A DNA stretch of 64,000 nucleotides from Microbulbifer elongatus (GTDB lineage: Bacteria; Pseudomonadota; Gammaproteobacteria; Pseudomonadales; Cellvibrionaceae): positions 3,574,501-3,638,500 of the forward strand of contig NZ_CP088953.1 of NCBI RefSeq assembly GCF_021165935.1, in the 5' to 3' direction. Positions 20,621-32,121 of this stretch are shown one piece after another; position 1 is the first letter of the stretch, and each line of letters starts with the position of its first letter. The notes beneath the pieces are model-generated. The model did not search any database and was not told where the DNA came from. It was given only the letters and a program-made list of their open reading frames with translations. The translations under genes and the position numbers were made by a program.

Positions 20621-20647
20621 AAAACCCGGCAAATGCCGGGTTTTTTT
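20621..20647 (+). terminator. Terminator after gltA
   Basis: ACCCGGC, loop AAAT, GCCGGGT and a run of T, starting about 15 nt past the gltA stop. Confidence 0.92.
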
Positions 20648-20804
20648 ATGCCCTCAGGTTAGCGCTTTTCCTGATGAGCCCGCATAAAACAAATAATGGC
20701 GTTTTACACCTCGAGTCTGTGACCAAGCATTCACCTATTTATTGTATAACCCGGGGGACCGGCACCTATCCCGGTATTTCGAACACCAATTCAGGAATAT
20801 ATAC

Positions 20805-22325
20805 ATGAAAATAGGGATGTTACTCCGTGCAGTGCTTTGCGGCACCGCACTGGCTTTTTGCGCTTTACATACCCAGGCCCAACCCACTACGCCACCGCCA
20901 GTGGATCTCGATCATGGCAACGCCGCCATTGAAGCGGTCATTCCATACGTCGCGCCTGTCACATTTCAATACGTATCCGCCACCGGCGGCGACGCCACCC
21001 TGGTGCTGCGGATCACCACCCAGATCACCAACGCCTGGTTTGATGCCAGCGCCCCCTATCACCCCAGTGCGGTGGGCGTTTACTCACGGCTCGGGCGGCG
21101 CCCGGCGAATGAGTCGGCAAACAACCGCAATATCAATATCGCGCTGCTGTACGCCAGCTACCGGGTCCTGAACACCCTGCTACCCTTGCAGCACACCACC
21201 TGGCGCGCCATGCTGGAAGTCCAGGGCCTGGACCCGGACGATAACAGCACCGATCTCACCACCCCCATCGGCATCGGCAATGCCGCCGGCATGGCCGTTG
21301 CCGAAGGGCGGCTGCGGGATGGCATGAACCAGGTGGGCGATGAAACCCGATCTGGCCCCCTGCGCGCAGCCAATCCAATGCCCTACATGGATTACACCGG
21401 CTACCAACCAATCAATACTGCCTATACCCTATTCAACCCCTCCCGCTGGCAGCCTGATATTCAGCGCAAGGGGATGGGGCTGTATAAAATTCAGCAGTTT
21501 GTCACTCCGCAATATGCGTTCACCGAACCTTACTCGTACAAGTCCCCCCGCAGATACCGCGCCCTTCCTCCGATCGCGAGTTTTCACTGGAATTTTGCCG
21601 CCTACAAACAGCAGGCCGATGAGGTTCTCGTTGCATCGGCCAATCTCACCGACGAACAGAAGCTGATGGCAGAACTGTTCGACAACAAAATCGAATCACT
21701 GGGATTCTCCGCGGGATTTGCGGCGCTGTCACAGGAACTCAGTCTTATGGAGTTTATCCATTTCGACTTCCTGACCAATATGGCCGCCCATGACGCAGGG
21801 ATTTTTGTATGGCAGGAGAAGCGCCGCTACGATGCCGTACGCCCTTTCAGCGCCATCCAATATATCTACGGCAAGCAGCCCGTTACCGCCTGGGGTGGCC
21901 CCGGGCAAGGCACCCAGAGCATTCCCGCGAACACCTGGAAGTCTTACCTGGAAGAAGCCGACCACCCGGAGTACCCCTCTGCGTCTACATGCTTTTGCAC
22001 CGCCCATGCGCAGTCCGCGCGGCAGTACCTGGGCAGTGACGCACTGAACTGGAGTGTCCCCTACACTGCCGGGTCTTCCCGTATCGAGCCTGGGGTTACC
22101 CCCGCCAGTGACATGACCCTGGAATTCCCCACCTGGACTTCGCTGGAAGAGAACTGTGGCCAGAGCCGGGTATGGGCAGGCGTACATTTTCAGGCCGCCG
22201 TGGATGAAGGGCGCCGCATCTGCGGTGTATTCGGAGACAATGCCTATAACTACCTACAAACGTTGATTGCAGGCACCGCGCCTGTGCGGGAGCCGGCAAA
22301 CAGACTGCGCGGGCGTCGCAGGTAA
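20805..22325 (+). CDS. Secreted vanadium-dependent haloperoxidase-like (PAP2 superfamily) protein
   Basis: A 506-residue exported protein. The start at 20805 gives a normal signal peptide (MKIGMLLRAVLCG, then LAFCALHTQAQ). It shares the vanadate/phosphate-site layout of the vanadium haloperoxidase group of the PAP2 superfamily: KRRYDAVRP near residue 338, HPEYPSASTCFCTAHAQ near 387, and SRVWAGVHFQAAVDEG near 455 with the presumed catalytic His. In many relatives the middle motif reads PSGH; here it is PSAS, so halide oxidation is not certain. It could instead be a periplasmic phosphatase-like enzyme. It stands alone between two terminators. Confidence 0.75.
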   Translation: MKIGMLLRAVLCGTALAFCALHTQAQPTTPPPVDLDHGNAAIEAVIPYVAPVTFQYVSATGGDATLVLRITTQITNAWFDASAPYHPSAVGVYSRLGRRPANESANNRNINIALLYASYRVLNTLLPLQHTTWRAMLEVQGLDPDDNSTDLTTPIGIGNAAGMAVAEGRLRDGMNQVGDETRSGPLRAANPMPYMDYTGYQPINTAYTLFNPSRWQPDIQRKGMGLYKIQQFVTPQYAFTEPYSYKSPRRYRALPPIASFHWNFAAYKQQADEVLVASANLTDEQKLMAELFDNKIESLGFSAGFAALSQELSLMEFIHFDFLTNMAAHDAGIFVWQEKRRYDAVRPFSAIQYIYGKQPVTAWGGPGQGTQSIPANTWKSYLEEADHPEYPSASTCFCTAHAQSARQYLGSDALNWSVPYTAGSSRIEPGVTPASDMTLEFPTWTSLEENCGQSRVWAGVHFQAAVDEGRRICGVFGDNAYNYLQTLIAGTAPVREPANRLRGRRR

Positions 22326-22386
22326 TCGCTAAGCCGCCGGTAAACAACCCCCCCACCGGCGACGGTGCGGGGGTATCCGGCAGAGA

Positions 22387-22409
22387 AAACCGGCAACTGC
22401 CGGTTTTTT
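22387..22409 (+). terminator. Terminator after the haloperoxidase-like gene
   Basis: ACCGGCA, loop, TGCCGGT and eight T, about 60 nt past the stop. It separates this gene from the hemerythrin gene. Confidence 0.88.
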
Positions 22410-22622
22410 TTGTATCTGCACATTGGCAACGCGGCGCTCATAGCCACCGGGCTTTCGGGCTCAAGTTTTTTTGTGACGAGCCTCACACCCAGAACAACAA
22501 AGAGGCACATCTGTCCAAAAAATAAGTTAAAAAATGCGCCTGTGGAAAAAATTACCGGAGAACTCCCGGTCAGCAAAATTTATTCTCGAGACCATCAATT
22601 CCAGTAGTGAGAGAAACCTCCC

Positions 22623-23123
22623 ATGTTCCGACTCTTCTCCAACAAGTCCCGCGATACCGACAAAGAGCAGGATAGCAGCAGTAATAGTCGGCGCACGATC
22701 AAGTACGACCCCTCGCTGATTCTGGCCCTCAAGAACGACCACCACGAGTTGATCAATATCTATCAGCGCATATGGTCGGAAGGATATGAGCAGCAGAACT
22801 ATCGCAAACTGTCTGAACTGCTCGGGGTATTCAAGTCGACCTTTCAGGCGCACCTGATTAAAGAAAATGTCAGCTTCTACGTGTACCTTGAGCAATCCCT
22901 TGCCGAGGATCGCCACACGCTTCAGATCGTCAAAGACTTCCGTACCGATATGAACGATATCGCGAACGCGGTAGTCCAGTTTTGCAAGCGTTATTCACGG
23001 GAGAATCTCACTCGTGAGGAGTTGACCCGCTTTAAAGGGGAATACGAGAAAATTGGTGAAGCACTCACCCGTCGGGTCTCGCTTGAGGAAAAAGAACTGT
23101 ACACATTGTACAACCCAAACTGA
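22623..23123 (+). CDS. Hemerythrin HHE-domain protein
   Basis: A 166-residue protein with a hemerythrin-like four-helix bundle after a charged 25-residue leader. Candidate di-iron ligands are H40/H41 (KNDHHELIN), H77 and E81 (QAHLIKENVSFY), H98 and E155/E156 (SLEEKELYTLY). Proteins of this class bind O2 or NO or take part in iron-sulfur repair and signalling; the role here cannot be read. There is no signal peptide, so it is cytoplasmic. It lies 169 nt upstream of the flavoprotein-cytochrome fusion on the same strand and may act as an NO/O2 buffer or sensor for it. Confidence 0.85.
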   Translation: MFRLFSNKSRDTDKEQDSSSNSRRTIKYDPSLILALKNDHHELINIYQRIWSEGYEQQNYRKLSELLGVFKSTFQAHLIKENVSFYVYLEQSLAEDRHTLQIVKDFRTDMNDIANAVVQFCKRYSRENLTREELTRFKGEYEKIGEALTRRVSLEEKELYTLYNPN

Positions 23124-23292
23124 TCGGCGTAGCACCAACAGACTGTGATGAAATTTTGGGAGTATGCTCACTCCTTATAGGGTAAATCAGGGACGATCCA
23201 CCCAACGAAACTAAAACAATAATAACGGGTAAAGACATGGCTCGAGGTATGGCTTCACAGAGTGAAGCGAAGAACTACTCGGGAGGTGAACC

Positions 23293-25323
23293 GTGACAAA
23301 TGACCTTCCAGAAATTGATCACGAGCGAAATCAGCTCGAGGTTGGCAGGCCGTTATCCGAACAGCAGGATTACCCGACTTATGTGGTTGTCGGTGCGGGG
23401 CCGGTCGGTGTTCGTTGCACGCAGCGTTTACTCGAGTACAGCAGCGATGCTCAGGTCGTACTGATCGGAGGCGAGAGCAACCAGCCATATAACCGCGTGC
23501 GCCTGTCTCAGTATCTGGCGGATAATCTCGAATCGTCCGAGCTGGACAACCCCGTCTCTCGTGAACCCCACCCGCGTCTCGCAGAGTTTTACGGTCGCAA
23601 TATTACCGAAATCGACCGAGCGCAGAAGCTTCTGATCGATGCAGAGGGGCAGCACCAGCCTTACAGCAAGCTCATACTGGCAACCGGGTCCACACCGGTA
23701 ATGCCGGAGCTCCCGGGTATCGGACTGAAAAATGTCGTTGGGTTTCGCGACCTTCAGGATGCTCACGATCTGATCAGATTGCGAGAAACGGTGCAAACCT
23801 TCGTTGTTGTTGGTGCCGGCGCCCTGGGGCTGGAGGCTGCCGCTGCGCTTAAAACCAGTAACAACCGTGTGGTTTTGCTGGCGCGGAGGGGGCTATTGGG
23901 GAATCGCCTCTCCAGCACTGCCAACCGCTACTTGAGCGCCGCGCTTTCTGCACTTCAGGTTGAAGTGCTCGAAGGTATCGGGCTGGTCAGCTGTGCGGGC
24001 AGCCACTCGGTGGAACAGATTACCCTTTCCGATGGCAGCACCCTCCGCACCGACTGTGTGGTTCTCTGCACCGGTATCAGTCCGGAAACCACCCTTGCGA
24101 CCCGATCCGGGCTCGCTACAAGACGTGGCATCCTGGTTTCTCCCTATCTGCAGACCAGTGACCCCGATATCTATGCGGTAGGGGAATGCGCAGAGTATGA
24201 CGATCAACTCTACCAGTTGGTACGCCCGGGGTTTGAACAGGCCGAGATTTGCAGCAGACATATCACCGCCACCACAGAACAAGCACGAAATGTGCCTCCC
24301 TATCGCGGCAGCCGCAACGACATCCAACTAAAGATTTCCCATATTCCCTGCCTCGTCATCGGGGAAACGGAACAGGACAATCCTCACGAAACCCAGGTAC
24401 ATACCTTTGAAAACCGCTTCAAGGGCCATTACCGGGAGTTGTATGTACGCAATGGCCGGCTTACAGGCGCGGTCATGGTGGGAAGCTGGGAAGAATCCCA
24501 CTTGCTGAAGCAGGCCATTGAAGACAGTGCCAGTGTCAGCGAACGGCAGCTCACCAATTTCCGCGAGCACGGCCATCTCTGGCAGAAAGCCGCCGTGCAG
24601 ACCATCAAACAGCAGCCGGACAGCTACCTGGTCTGTCAGTGTAATGGCGTCAGTAAAGGGGAACTCTGCGGTGTCATCGCCCGCGGTAAACGCACCCTGC
24701 AGGACCTGGAGCTGGAAACCAATGCCGGCTCCGCGTGCGGCAGTTGTCGCCCCCTGATGGCCGAACTGCTGGATCTGCCGGCGCCTAATCTGGTGATGCG
24801 CCACGCACGCGGTATTCTGGTGATCTCGGTACTTTCTCTCATCTTGATTGCCATTGCGGTAGTGGCCCCTCCCCCGCCCATTTCCGACAGTGTGCAGGTC
24901 AGCTGGTATCTGAAAAAGATCTGGTACGACAGCTTCTGGAAACAGGTCAGTGGCTATACCTTGCTGACGCTATGCCTGTTGACAGCGAGTCTTTCGATGC
25001 GCAAACGCCTGCAGCGCATCAACCTCGGGCACCTCGACCACTGGCGCTATATCCACAGTGTCATCGGTTTCGCCGCACTGCTGGTCCTGTTGGTGCACAC
25101 CGGATTCCGCTTGGGAGAAAATCTGAACCTGGCGTTGATGCTGGTGTTCCTTGCCGCCACCTGCACCGGCTCGCTGGTCGGGGTATTTATGGCTCGCAAT
25201 CACCACTGGACAGATCTGAAGCTGCGCGAGCATCGCAAATGGTGGTCAAGAGTCCATTACGCGTTGCTCTGGACCCTGCCGATCTTGCTTTTCTATCATA
25301 TCTTCGCCGTGTACTACTTCTAG
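23293..25323 (+). CDS. NirB-like flavoprotein fused to [2Fe-2S] and membrane cytochrome-like domain
   Basis: A 676-residue fusion. Residues about 28-330 are a pyridine-nucleotide-disulfide-type oxidoreductase with FAD (VVVGAGPVGV, 31-40) and NAD(P)H (VVVGAGALGLE, 171-181) motifs, closest in style to the N-terminus of NirB. Residues about 446-490 are a BFD-like [2Fe-2S] domain with C448, C450, C482 and C485. No sirohaem domain follows. Instead there are about five transmembrane helices (505-525, 551-568, 584-604, 610-632, 654-673) with histidines H588, H602, H655 and H669 placed to bind haem b. It probably takes electrons from cytoplasmic NAD(P)H across the membrane. The GTG start has GGGAGGTG just upstream. 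The 11-haem cytochrome gene begins directly after its stop. Confidence 0.85.
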   Translation: MTNDLPEIDHERNQLEVGRPLSEQQDYPTYVVVGAGPVGVRCTQRLLEYSSDAQVVLIGGESNQPYNRVRLSQYLADNLESSELDNPVSREPHPRLAEFYGRNITEIDRAQKLLIDAEGQHQPYSKLILATGSTPVMPELPGIGLKNVVGFRDLQDAHDLIRLRETVQTFVVVGAGALGLEAAAALKTSNNRVVLLARRGLLGNRLSSTANRYLSAALSALQVEVLEGIGLVSCAGSHSVEQITLSDGSTLRTDCVVLCTGISPETTLATRSGLATRRGILVSPYLQTSDPDIYAVGECAEYDDQLYQLVRPGFEQAEICSRHITATTEQARNVPPYRGSRNDIQLKISHIPCLVIGETEQDNPHETQVHTFENRFKGHYRELYVRNGRLTGAVMVGSWEESHLLKQAIEDSASVSERQLTNFREHGHLWQKAAVQTIKQQPDSYLVCQCNGVSKGELCGVIARGKRTLQDLELETNAGSACGSCRPLMAELLDLPAPNLVMRHARGILVISVLSLILIAIAVVAPPPPISDSVQVSWYLKKIWYDSFWKQVSGYTLLTLCLLTASLSMRKRLQRINLGHLDHWRYIHSVIGFAALLVLLVHTGFRLGENLNLALMLVFLAATCTGSLVGVFMARNHHWTDLKLREHRKWWSRVHYALLWTLPILLFYHIFAVYYF

Positions 25324-26670
25324 ATGAAAAATTATAAATTCAAATTCTGGCATTACGGCTTGATAGTCACTCTCGCTGCCGCGGTGCTGATCACCTACAA
25401 CCTCCAGGCTGATGACAAATCCTTCTTTCTCAGTGGCGAGGTCACTCATGGGCACCATCAGATCGAGATGGCCTGTTCGACCTGTCACGGCGATGGCTTC
25501 GCCGGCCAGGAGTTCATCCAGAACGCCTGTGTGGGGTGCCACCAGGATGAGCTGATCCAGGCAAACGATAGCCATCCCCGCAGTAAGTTCCTGGATCCGC
25601 GTAACGCCGGTCTACTGGCACACCTGGATGCACGCCAGTGTATTTCCTGTCATACCGAACATAAGCCCGAGATCACTCATGAGATGGGGGTATCTCTTGC
25701 GGGGGATTTTTGTTTTCACTGCCACAGCGATATCGCCGAGAACCGCCCGAACCACTCCGGTTTAGGTTTTGAGACCTGTGCCAGCGCAGGCTGCCATAAC
25801 TATCACGATAACCGCTACCTGTACGAGGAGTTCCTTGCTTCGCACATCGACAGTCCGGCATTGATTCCCGGAGGTCAGCTGCCGATGAAATCGCTTGTGC
25901 TCAAGTGGCACGCTGAAAACCGCGACGGAACCGCGCTTAGCGCAACCGATGCAGATTTTCCCGCTGACACCACCGGCTCTCAGCTGGCGGTACCGGTTGC
26001 GTCGGCCACCCAGGCCTGGAGCAATTCAGCCCACGCGCTTTCCGGGACCAACTGCACTGCCTGTCACCAAAGCGGAGAGACCGGGCTGGAGGCGGCGGTC
26101 GTCGTGGAGAACTGTGGCGACTGCCATAGCCGCCAGCTCGCACAGTTCACCCGCGGCAAACACGGCATGCGACTTTCTGCAGACCTTCCACAATCGCGTC
26201 CCATGAATGTTCAGGAAGCGAAATTGCCAATGCACCCCCACGCTATCGAATTGGCGAAGGAACTGAGCTGCACCAGTTGCCACAACCCCCATGATCTCGA
26301 TACCCGTGTCGCCTCGGTGGAGGCCTGCCTGGGCTGTCACAACGACACTCATAGCGTGGCGTATCAGGAGTCAGAACATTTTCGCCTCTGGAATGATCAA
26401 CGCTCTGGCGGTGTCAGCTGCGCGAATTGCCATATGCCAAGAGAAGAGCACCAAGGGGAGATTCTGGTAAATCACAACCAGAATCACAACCTGCGTCCAA
26501 ATGAAAAAATGCTACCGGTTTGCCTGAATTGTCACGGTGTTGAGTTTGCTGTGGCCGCGCTTGCGGACAAGGCGCTGATCGAAAACAACTTTTCTGCCCC
26601 CCCGGCAATAGAGCACAAGACTTTCGAGATGATTCGCGAGCGTATAGCCCGGATTAAAACCACTCAGTAA
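25324..26670 (+). CDS. Undecahaem c-type cytochrome
   Basis: A 448-residue periplasmic cytochrome with an N-terminal signal anchor (about residues 10-28). I count ten CxxCH haem sites, at C51, C69, C106, C130, C244, C264, C316, C335, C366 and C400, plus one CX4CH site (C152-H158), so up to eleven haems. Many additional His residues could be distal ligands. The first five sites form an N-terminal group and the rest follow a haem-free stretch (about 160-243), suggesting two domains. It starts immediately after the stop of the fusion gene, so the two are co-translated. It should accept electrons from the fusion's membrane domain. Whether it is a terminal reductase or a wire is unknown. Confidence 0.92.
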   Translation: MKNYKFKFWHYGLIVTLAAAVLITYNLQADDKSFFLSGEVTHGHHQIEMACSTCHGDGFAGQEFIQNACVGCHQDELIQANDSHPRSKFLDPRNAGLLAHLDARQCISCHTEHKPEITHEMGVSLAGDFCFHCHSDIAENRPNHSGLGFETCASAGCHNYHDNRYLYEEFLASHIDSPALIPGGQLPMKSLVLKWHAENRDGTALSATDADFPADTTGSQLAVPVASATQAWSNSAHALSGTNCTACHQSGETGLEAAVVVENCGDCHSRQLAQFTRGKHGMRLSADLPQSRPMNVQEAKLPMHPHAIELAKELSCTSCHNPHDLDTRVASVEACLGCHNDTHSVAYQESEHFRLWNDQRSGGVSCANCHMPREEHQGEILVNHNQNHNLRPNEKMLPVCLNCHGVEFAVAALADKALIENNFSAPPAIEHKTFEMIRERIARIKTTQ

Positions 26671-26688
26671 TCCCATCAGGAGGGGAAC

Positions 26689-27237
26689 ATGCGTAGTCTC
26701 ATTTCCATCGTTATTTCAGCCGCACTTTTATCCGGCTGTGGAGAAAAAAGTGGTATCGCACCGGAAAGAATGGCAAATGCCATTTTTGCGGTTATCGAAG
26801 CAGACAGAGCCAGCTACACCAACTATGTGGTGAATCGTCTCGCCAATGAAGAAAAGGTCATTAAAGCGGAGGAGCACTGGAAGGACAGTAAAGCGCTGCC
26901 ACTTCCCGCGCAAATGATGCGTATGGGTGCCGAGCGTGTGGCGGAACAGGAGTCCGGCTTCAACTATGCACTGCTGTCCCAGTGGGCCATCAATAAACAG
27001 AACAAGCCCCGGACGGAACTGGAACAACAGGGCCTGGAGTTTATCAATGAGAACCCCGGGGAAAATTTCTACGGTACGGAAACCCTGGGAGATACTGAGT
27101 ACTTCACTGCCATATACCCTGACGTTGCTGTATCCCCGGCCTGTGTCAGTTGTCACAACGAGCACGTCGACAGTCCTCGCACCGATTTCGAGATTGGTGA
27201 CACGATGGGCGGTGTTGTTATTCGGTTCCCCCTCTGA
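26689..27237 (+). CDS. Monohaem DUF3365-type lipoprotein
   Basis: A 182-residue lipoprotein: the signal ends in a lipobox with C17 (LLSGCGEK). The body resembles the DUF3365 (Tll0287-like) haem-binding fold, with one CxxCH at C152-H156 (PACVSCHNEHVDSP) followed by GDTMGGVVIRFP. Such domains occur as haem sensors or small redox proteins. It follows the 11-haem cytochrome by 18 nt and has its own AGGAGG. It is probably the outermost redox partner of the module. Acceptor unknown. Confidence 0.82.
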   Translation: MRSLISIVISAALLSGCGEKSGIAPERMANAIFAVIEADRASYTNYVVNRLANEEKVIKAEEHWKDSKALPLPAQMMRMGAERVAEQESGFNYALLSQWAINKQNKPRTELEQQGLEFINENPGENFYGTETLGDTEYFTAIYPDVAVSPACVSCHNEHVDSPRTDFEIGDTMGGVVIRFPL

Positions 27238-27275
27238 GTAGGTGATCGCTTCGGATTACCAGCGCTACTGAAATG

Positions 27276-27305
27276 AAAAGCCCCGGAAATTCCGGGGCTT
27301 TTCAT
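27276..27305. terminator. Bidirectional terminator between the cytochrome module and chitinase
   Basis: AAAAGCCCCGGAA pairs with TTCCGGGGCTTTT. It has A and T runs on either side, so it serves both the plus-strand cytochrome operon and the minus-strand chitinase gene. Confidence 0.9.
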
Positions 27306-27321
27306 TTTTATCTCGGTTCTG

Positions 27322-28899
27322 TCAGGGCAGGTTGTGCACGTGACTGCCTACGGGTCCCGAGAAAATACCCCCGTCGTGCATATCCCAGTTGATCGACCAG
27401 GTCATGACGCCATTGAAGGTGGGGTACGCCTGTGACGGTGTGAGTGTGTCACAGTGCAGCTGCTGGGTCAGGCAATCCAGAGCGCGGTTGATGTCCGCGG
27501 GCGTTGCATGGCCACTGCCCGCTGCACTGGGGCCGGAGGGCAGTGCAAGTCCAACCTGATCCGGGCGCAGACCTTCAAAGAAACCCGCATCCCCGTAGCC
27601 GAGCGGAAAGCCCTCGATCAACATCAATGCGGAAGACACCATCATGTCCACGGTGCCGGCCGCATAGGCCTGCCCTCGATAGGGAGTTGCGAGACCGCCG
27701 TTGTTGTACAGCTGCACATGCAACAGATCCAGCTCGTCGCGAAGCTGATCAATCATCGGCAGATAGGCACCCCAGATTCCGGTGTAGGAAACATACCCCC
27801 CCTGTACATAGGGGTGCTCCGGTGCCATGGACAGGTACATTCCGGGATAACGCTGCTTCAGCTGCTTGACCGCATTGACCATATTCTGGATCACCGGAGC
27901 ACCGTGCATGACGCCGGCGCCGGATTCCAGGTCAATATCGATTCCATCAAAGCCATACTCATCAATCATCGCCGCGGTGCTGTTGACGAAGTTGGTGACG
28001 TTTTCTTCGGTGTTGAGGGTCACTGTGCCCTTCTCACCACCGTAGGAGGCGATCACGATTTTTCCGGCGGCACGCTTGGCGGCAATGTCGGCAATAAACT
28101 GCTGCTTGTCGAGACCCGGATCGAGGTTGAATTCGATACTGCCATTGCCGGCGTCGTCAACAAAAGCCACCACAATCACGTCCCATACATCAGAAACCTC
28201 ACTGATGCGATACAGACCGGATCCGTTGTCAAAATTGTGCCAGTAACCCACCAGCGCATGCTTCGGCAGCAGGCCGCTGTTACCCCCTGAAGAGCTGCCA
28301 CCAGACGAACTGCCGGAACTGGACGACGAGCTCGAGCCGCCACTGGATGAACTGCTGGAAGATGAGGAGCTACCGCAGTCACCGACCTGACTCCAGGCGT
28401 CCTGCCAGTGCGCACCCACCCCGGGCTCATAGGCCCAGGCGGCGCTGGAAGAACACCATCCGGCAATGTTGCACTGAAATTCCAGGCCAACATTCTGCAC
28501 CCGTTGGCCCGCGGTGTAGCTGGTACCCGCCACGTACTCTATTGAGGTACAGGAGCCGCCACCGGATCCACCGCTGGAGCTCGATGAAGAGCTGGAAGAA
28601 GAACTCGATGACGATGAACTGGAGGAGCTGGACGACGAGCTTGACGATGAGCTGGACGAGGACGAGCCGCCATCACAGGCACCGTCGTAACCCCACACAT
28701 CCCAGGTGCCGGAATGGGTTGCCGGGTTTTCGTTTTGTGTCCACCATTTGGCGGTATAGGCGTTGCCCAGGTGCTGAACCGAATCGTCTCCTACATAAAT
28801 ACCGGCACTCTGCCATTCCGGTCGTGCACTGCAGTCTACTGCCGCGGCCTCGATTGAAAACAACCCGAGCGCAAGCAGGCTCATGAATTGCCTTTTCAT
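27322..28899 (-). CDS. Secreted GH18 chitinase with N-terminal chitin-binding domains and polyserine linkers
   Basis: A 525-residue exported enzyme. A signal peptide (about 1-20) is followed by a CBM5/12-like module (residues about 23-77, with AKWWTQNENPATHSG). Next come a polyserine linker of about 30 Ser, a second cysteine-containing CBM-like module (about 115-175), another Ser/Gly linker, and the GH18 barrel. The catalytic motif DGIDIDLE (about 317-324) has the Glu acid and the DxxDxDxE pattern. The lack of an insertion domain and the overall form resemble ChiC/ChiD-type chitinases. Polyserine linkers are typical of Cellvibrio/Saccharophagus/Microbulbifer secreted enzymes. It lies downstream of the larger chitinase, separated by a terminator. 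Confidence 0.93.
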   Translation of the reverse strand: MKRQFMSLLALGLFSIEAAAVDCSARPEWQSAGIYVGDDSVQHLGNAYTAKWWTQNENPATHSGTWDVWGYDGACDGGSSSSSSSSSSSSSSSSSSSSSSSSSSSSSSSGGSGGGSCTSIEYVAGTSYTAGQRVQNVGLEFQCNIAGWCSSSAAWAYEPGVGAHWQDAWSQVGDCGSSSSSSSSSSGGSSSSSSSGSSSGGSSSGGNSGLLPKHALVGYWHNFDNGSGLYRISEVSDVWDVIVVAFVDDAGNGSIEFNLDPGLDKQQFIADIAAKRAAGKIVIASYGGEKGTVTLNTEENVTNFVNSTAAMIDEYGFDGIDIDLESGAGVMHGAPVIQNMVNAVKQLKQRYPGMYLSMAPEHPYVQGGYVSYTGIWGAYLPMIDQLRDELDLLHVQLYNNGGLATPYRGQAYAAGTVDMMVSSALMLIEGFPLGYGDAGFFEGLRPDQVGLALPSGPSAAGSGHATPADINRALDCLTQQLHCDTLTPSQAYPTFNGVMTWSINWDMHDGGIFSGPVGSHVHNLP

Positions 28900-28952
28900 A
28901 GCGTTTTCCTAAGTTATTTTTGGAAGGTTTGCTTACACAAACATCGAAAAGA

Positions 28953-28978
28953 ACAGAGGGCGCCGTGGCGCCCTCTGT
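28953..28978 (-). terminator. Terminator between the two chitinase genes
   Basis: A perfect 12-bp stem, ACAGAGGGCGCC with its complement, and a 2-nt centre, followed on the minus strand by TTCTTTTC. It ends the 959-residue chitinase transcript; the downstream chitinase probably has its own promoter or depends on readthrough. Confidence 0.8.
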
Positions 28979-28993
28979 TTACGGCTTTAACAC

Positions 28994-31879
<2,886 letters not shown>

Positions 31880-32075
31880 TCACCTTGTCGTTATCTTTTA
31901 TTGATCAGGATCTATCAATGAGAGCAGCGGTGTATTGTCCGTAATACCTCAACGGGCAGCGCTGCCCCCGATTGAACGGCATTCAAATACAACTCTATGC
32001 CGGTACTTCTTATCTCTTGCCGCATCCCTATGGCAGCAACAGGTACCTCCGAATGCCCGTCTGTGGCCCGGGCGA

Positions 32076-32091
32076 ATGACAGCGATGTCAT
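32076..32091. promoter_or_regulatory. NagR-like operator, proximal copy
   Basis: ATGACAGCGATGTCAT, a 16-bp palindrome-like site. The TGACA-n-CG-n-TGTCA pattern is the one I recall for NagR (LacI-family GlcNAc repressor) in Shewanella and other Alteromonadales. It lies about 200 bp upstream of the 959-residue chitinase. Confidence 0.65.
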
Positions 32092-32105
32092 TTTTAATAA
32101 AAAAC

Positions 32106-32121
32106 ATGACAGCGGTGTCAT
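32106..32121. promoter_or_regulatory. NagR-like operator, distal copy
   Basis: ATGACAGCGGTGTCAT, differing from the neighbouring copy by one base. Its start is exactly 30 bp from the other, about three helical turns, so two repressor dimers could bind the same DNA face. Confidence 0.65.

Noticed and set aside
23250..23266. Small hairpin GCTTCAC-AGA-GTGAAGC before the fusion gene
   Set aside because: Seven-base stem of the size expected by chance, with no T run; too weak to list as a regulatory site.
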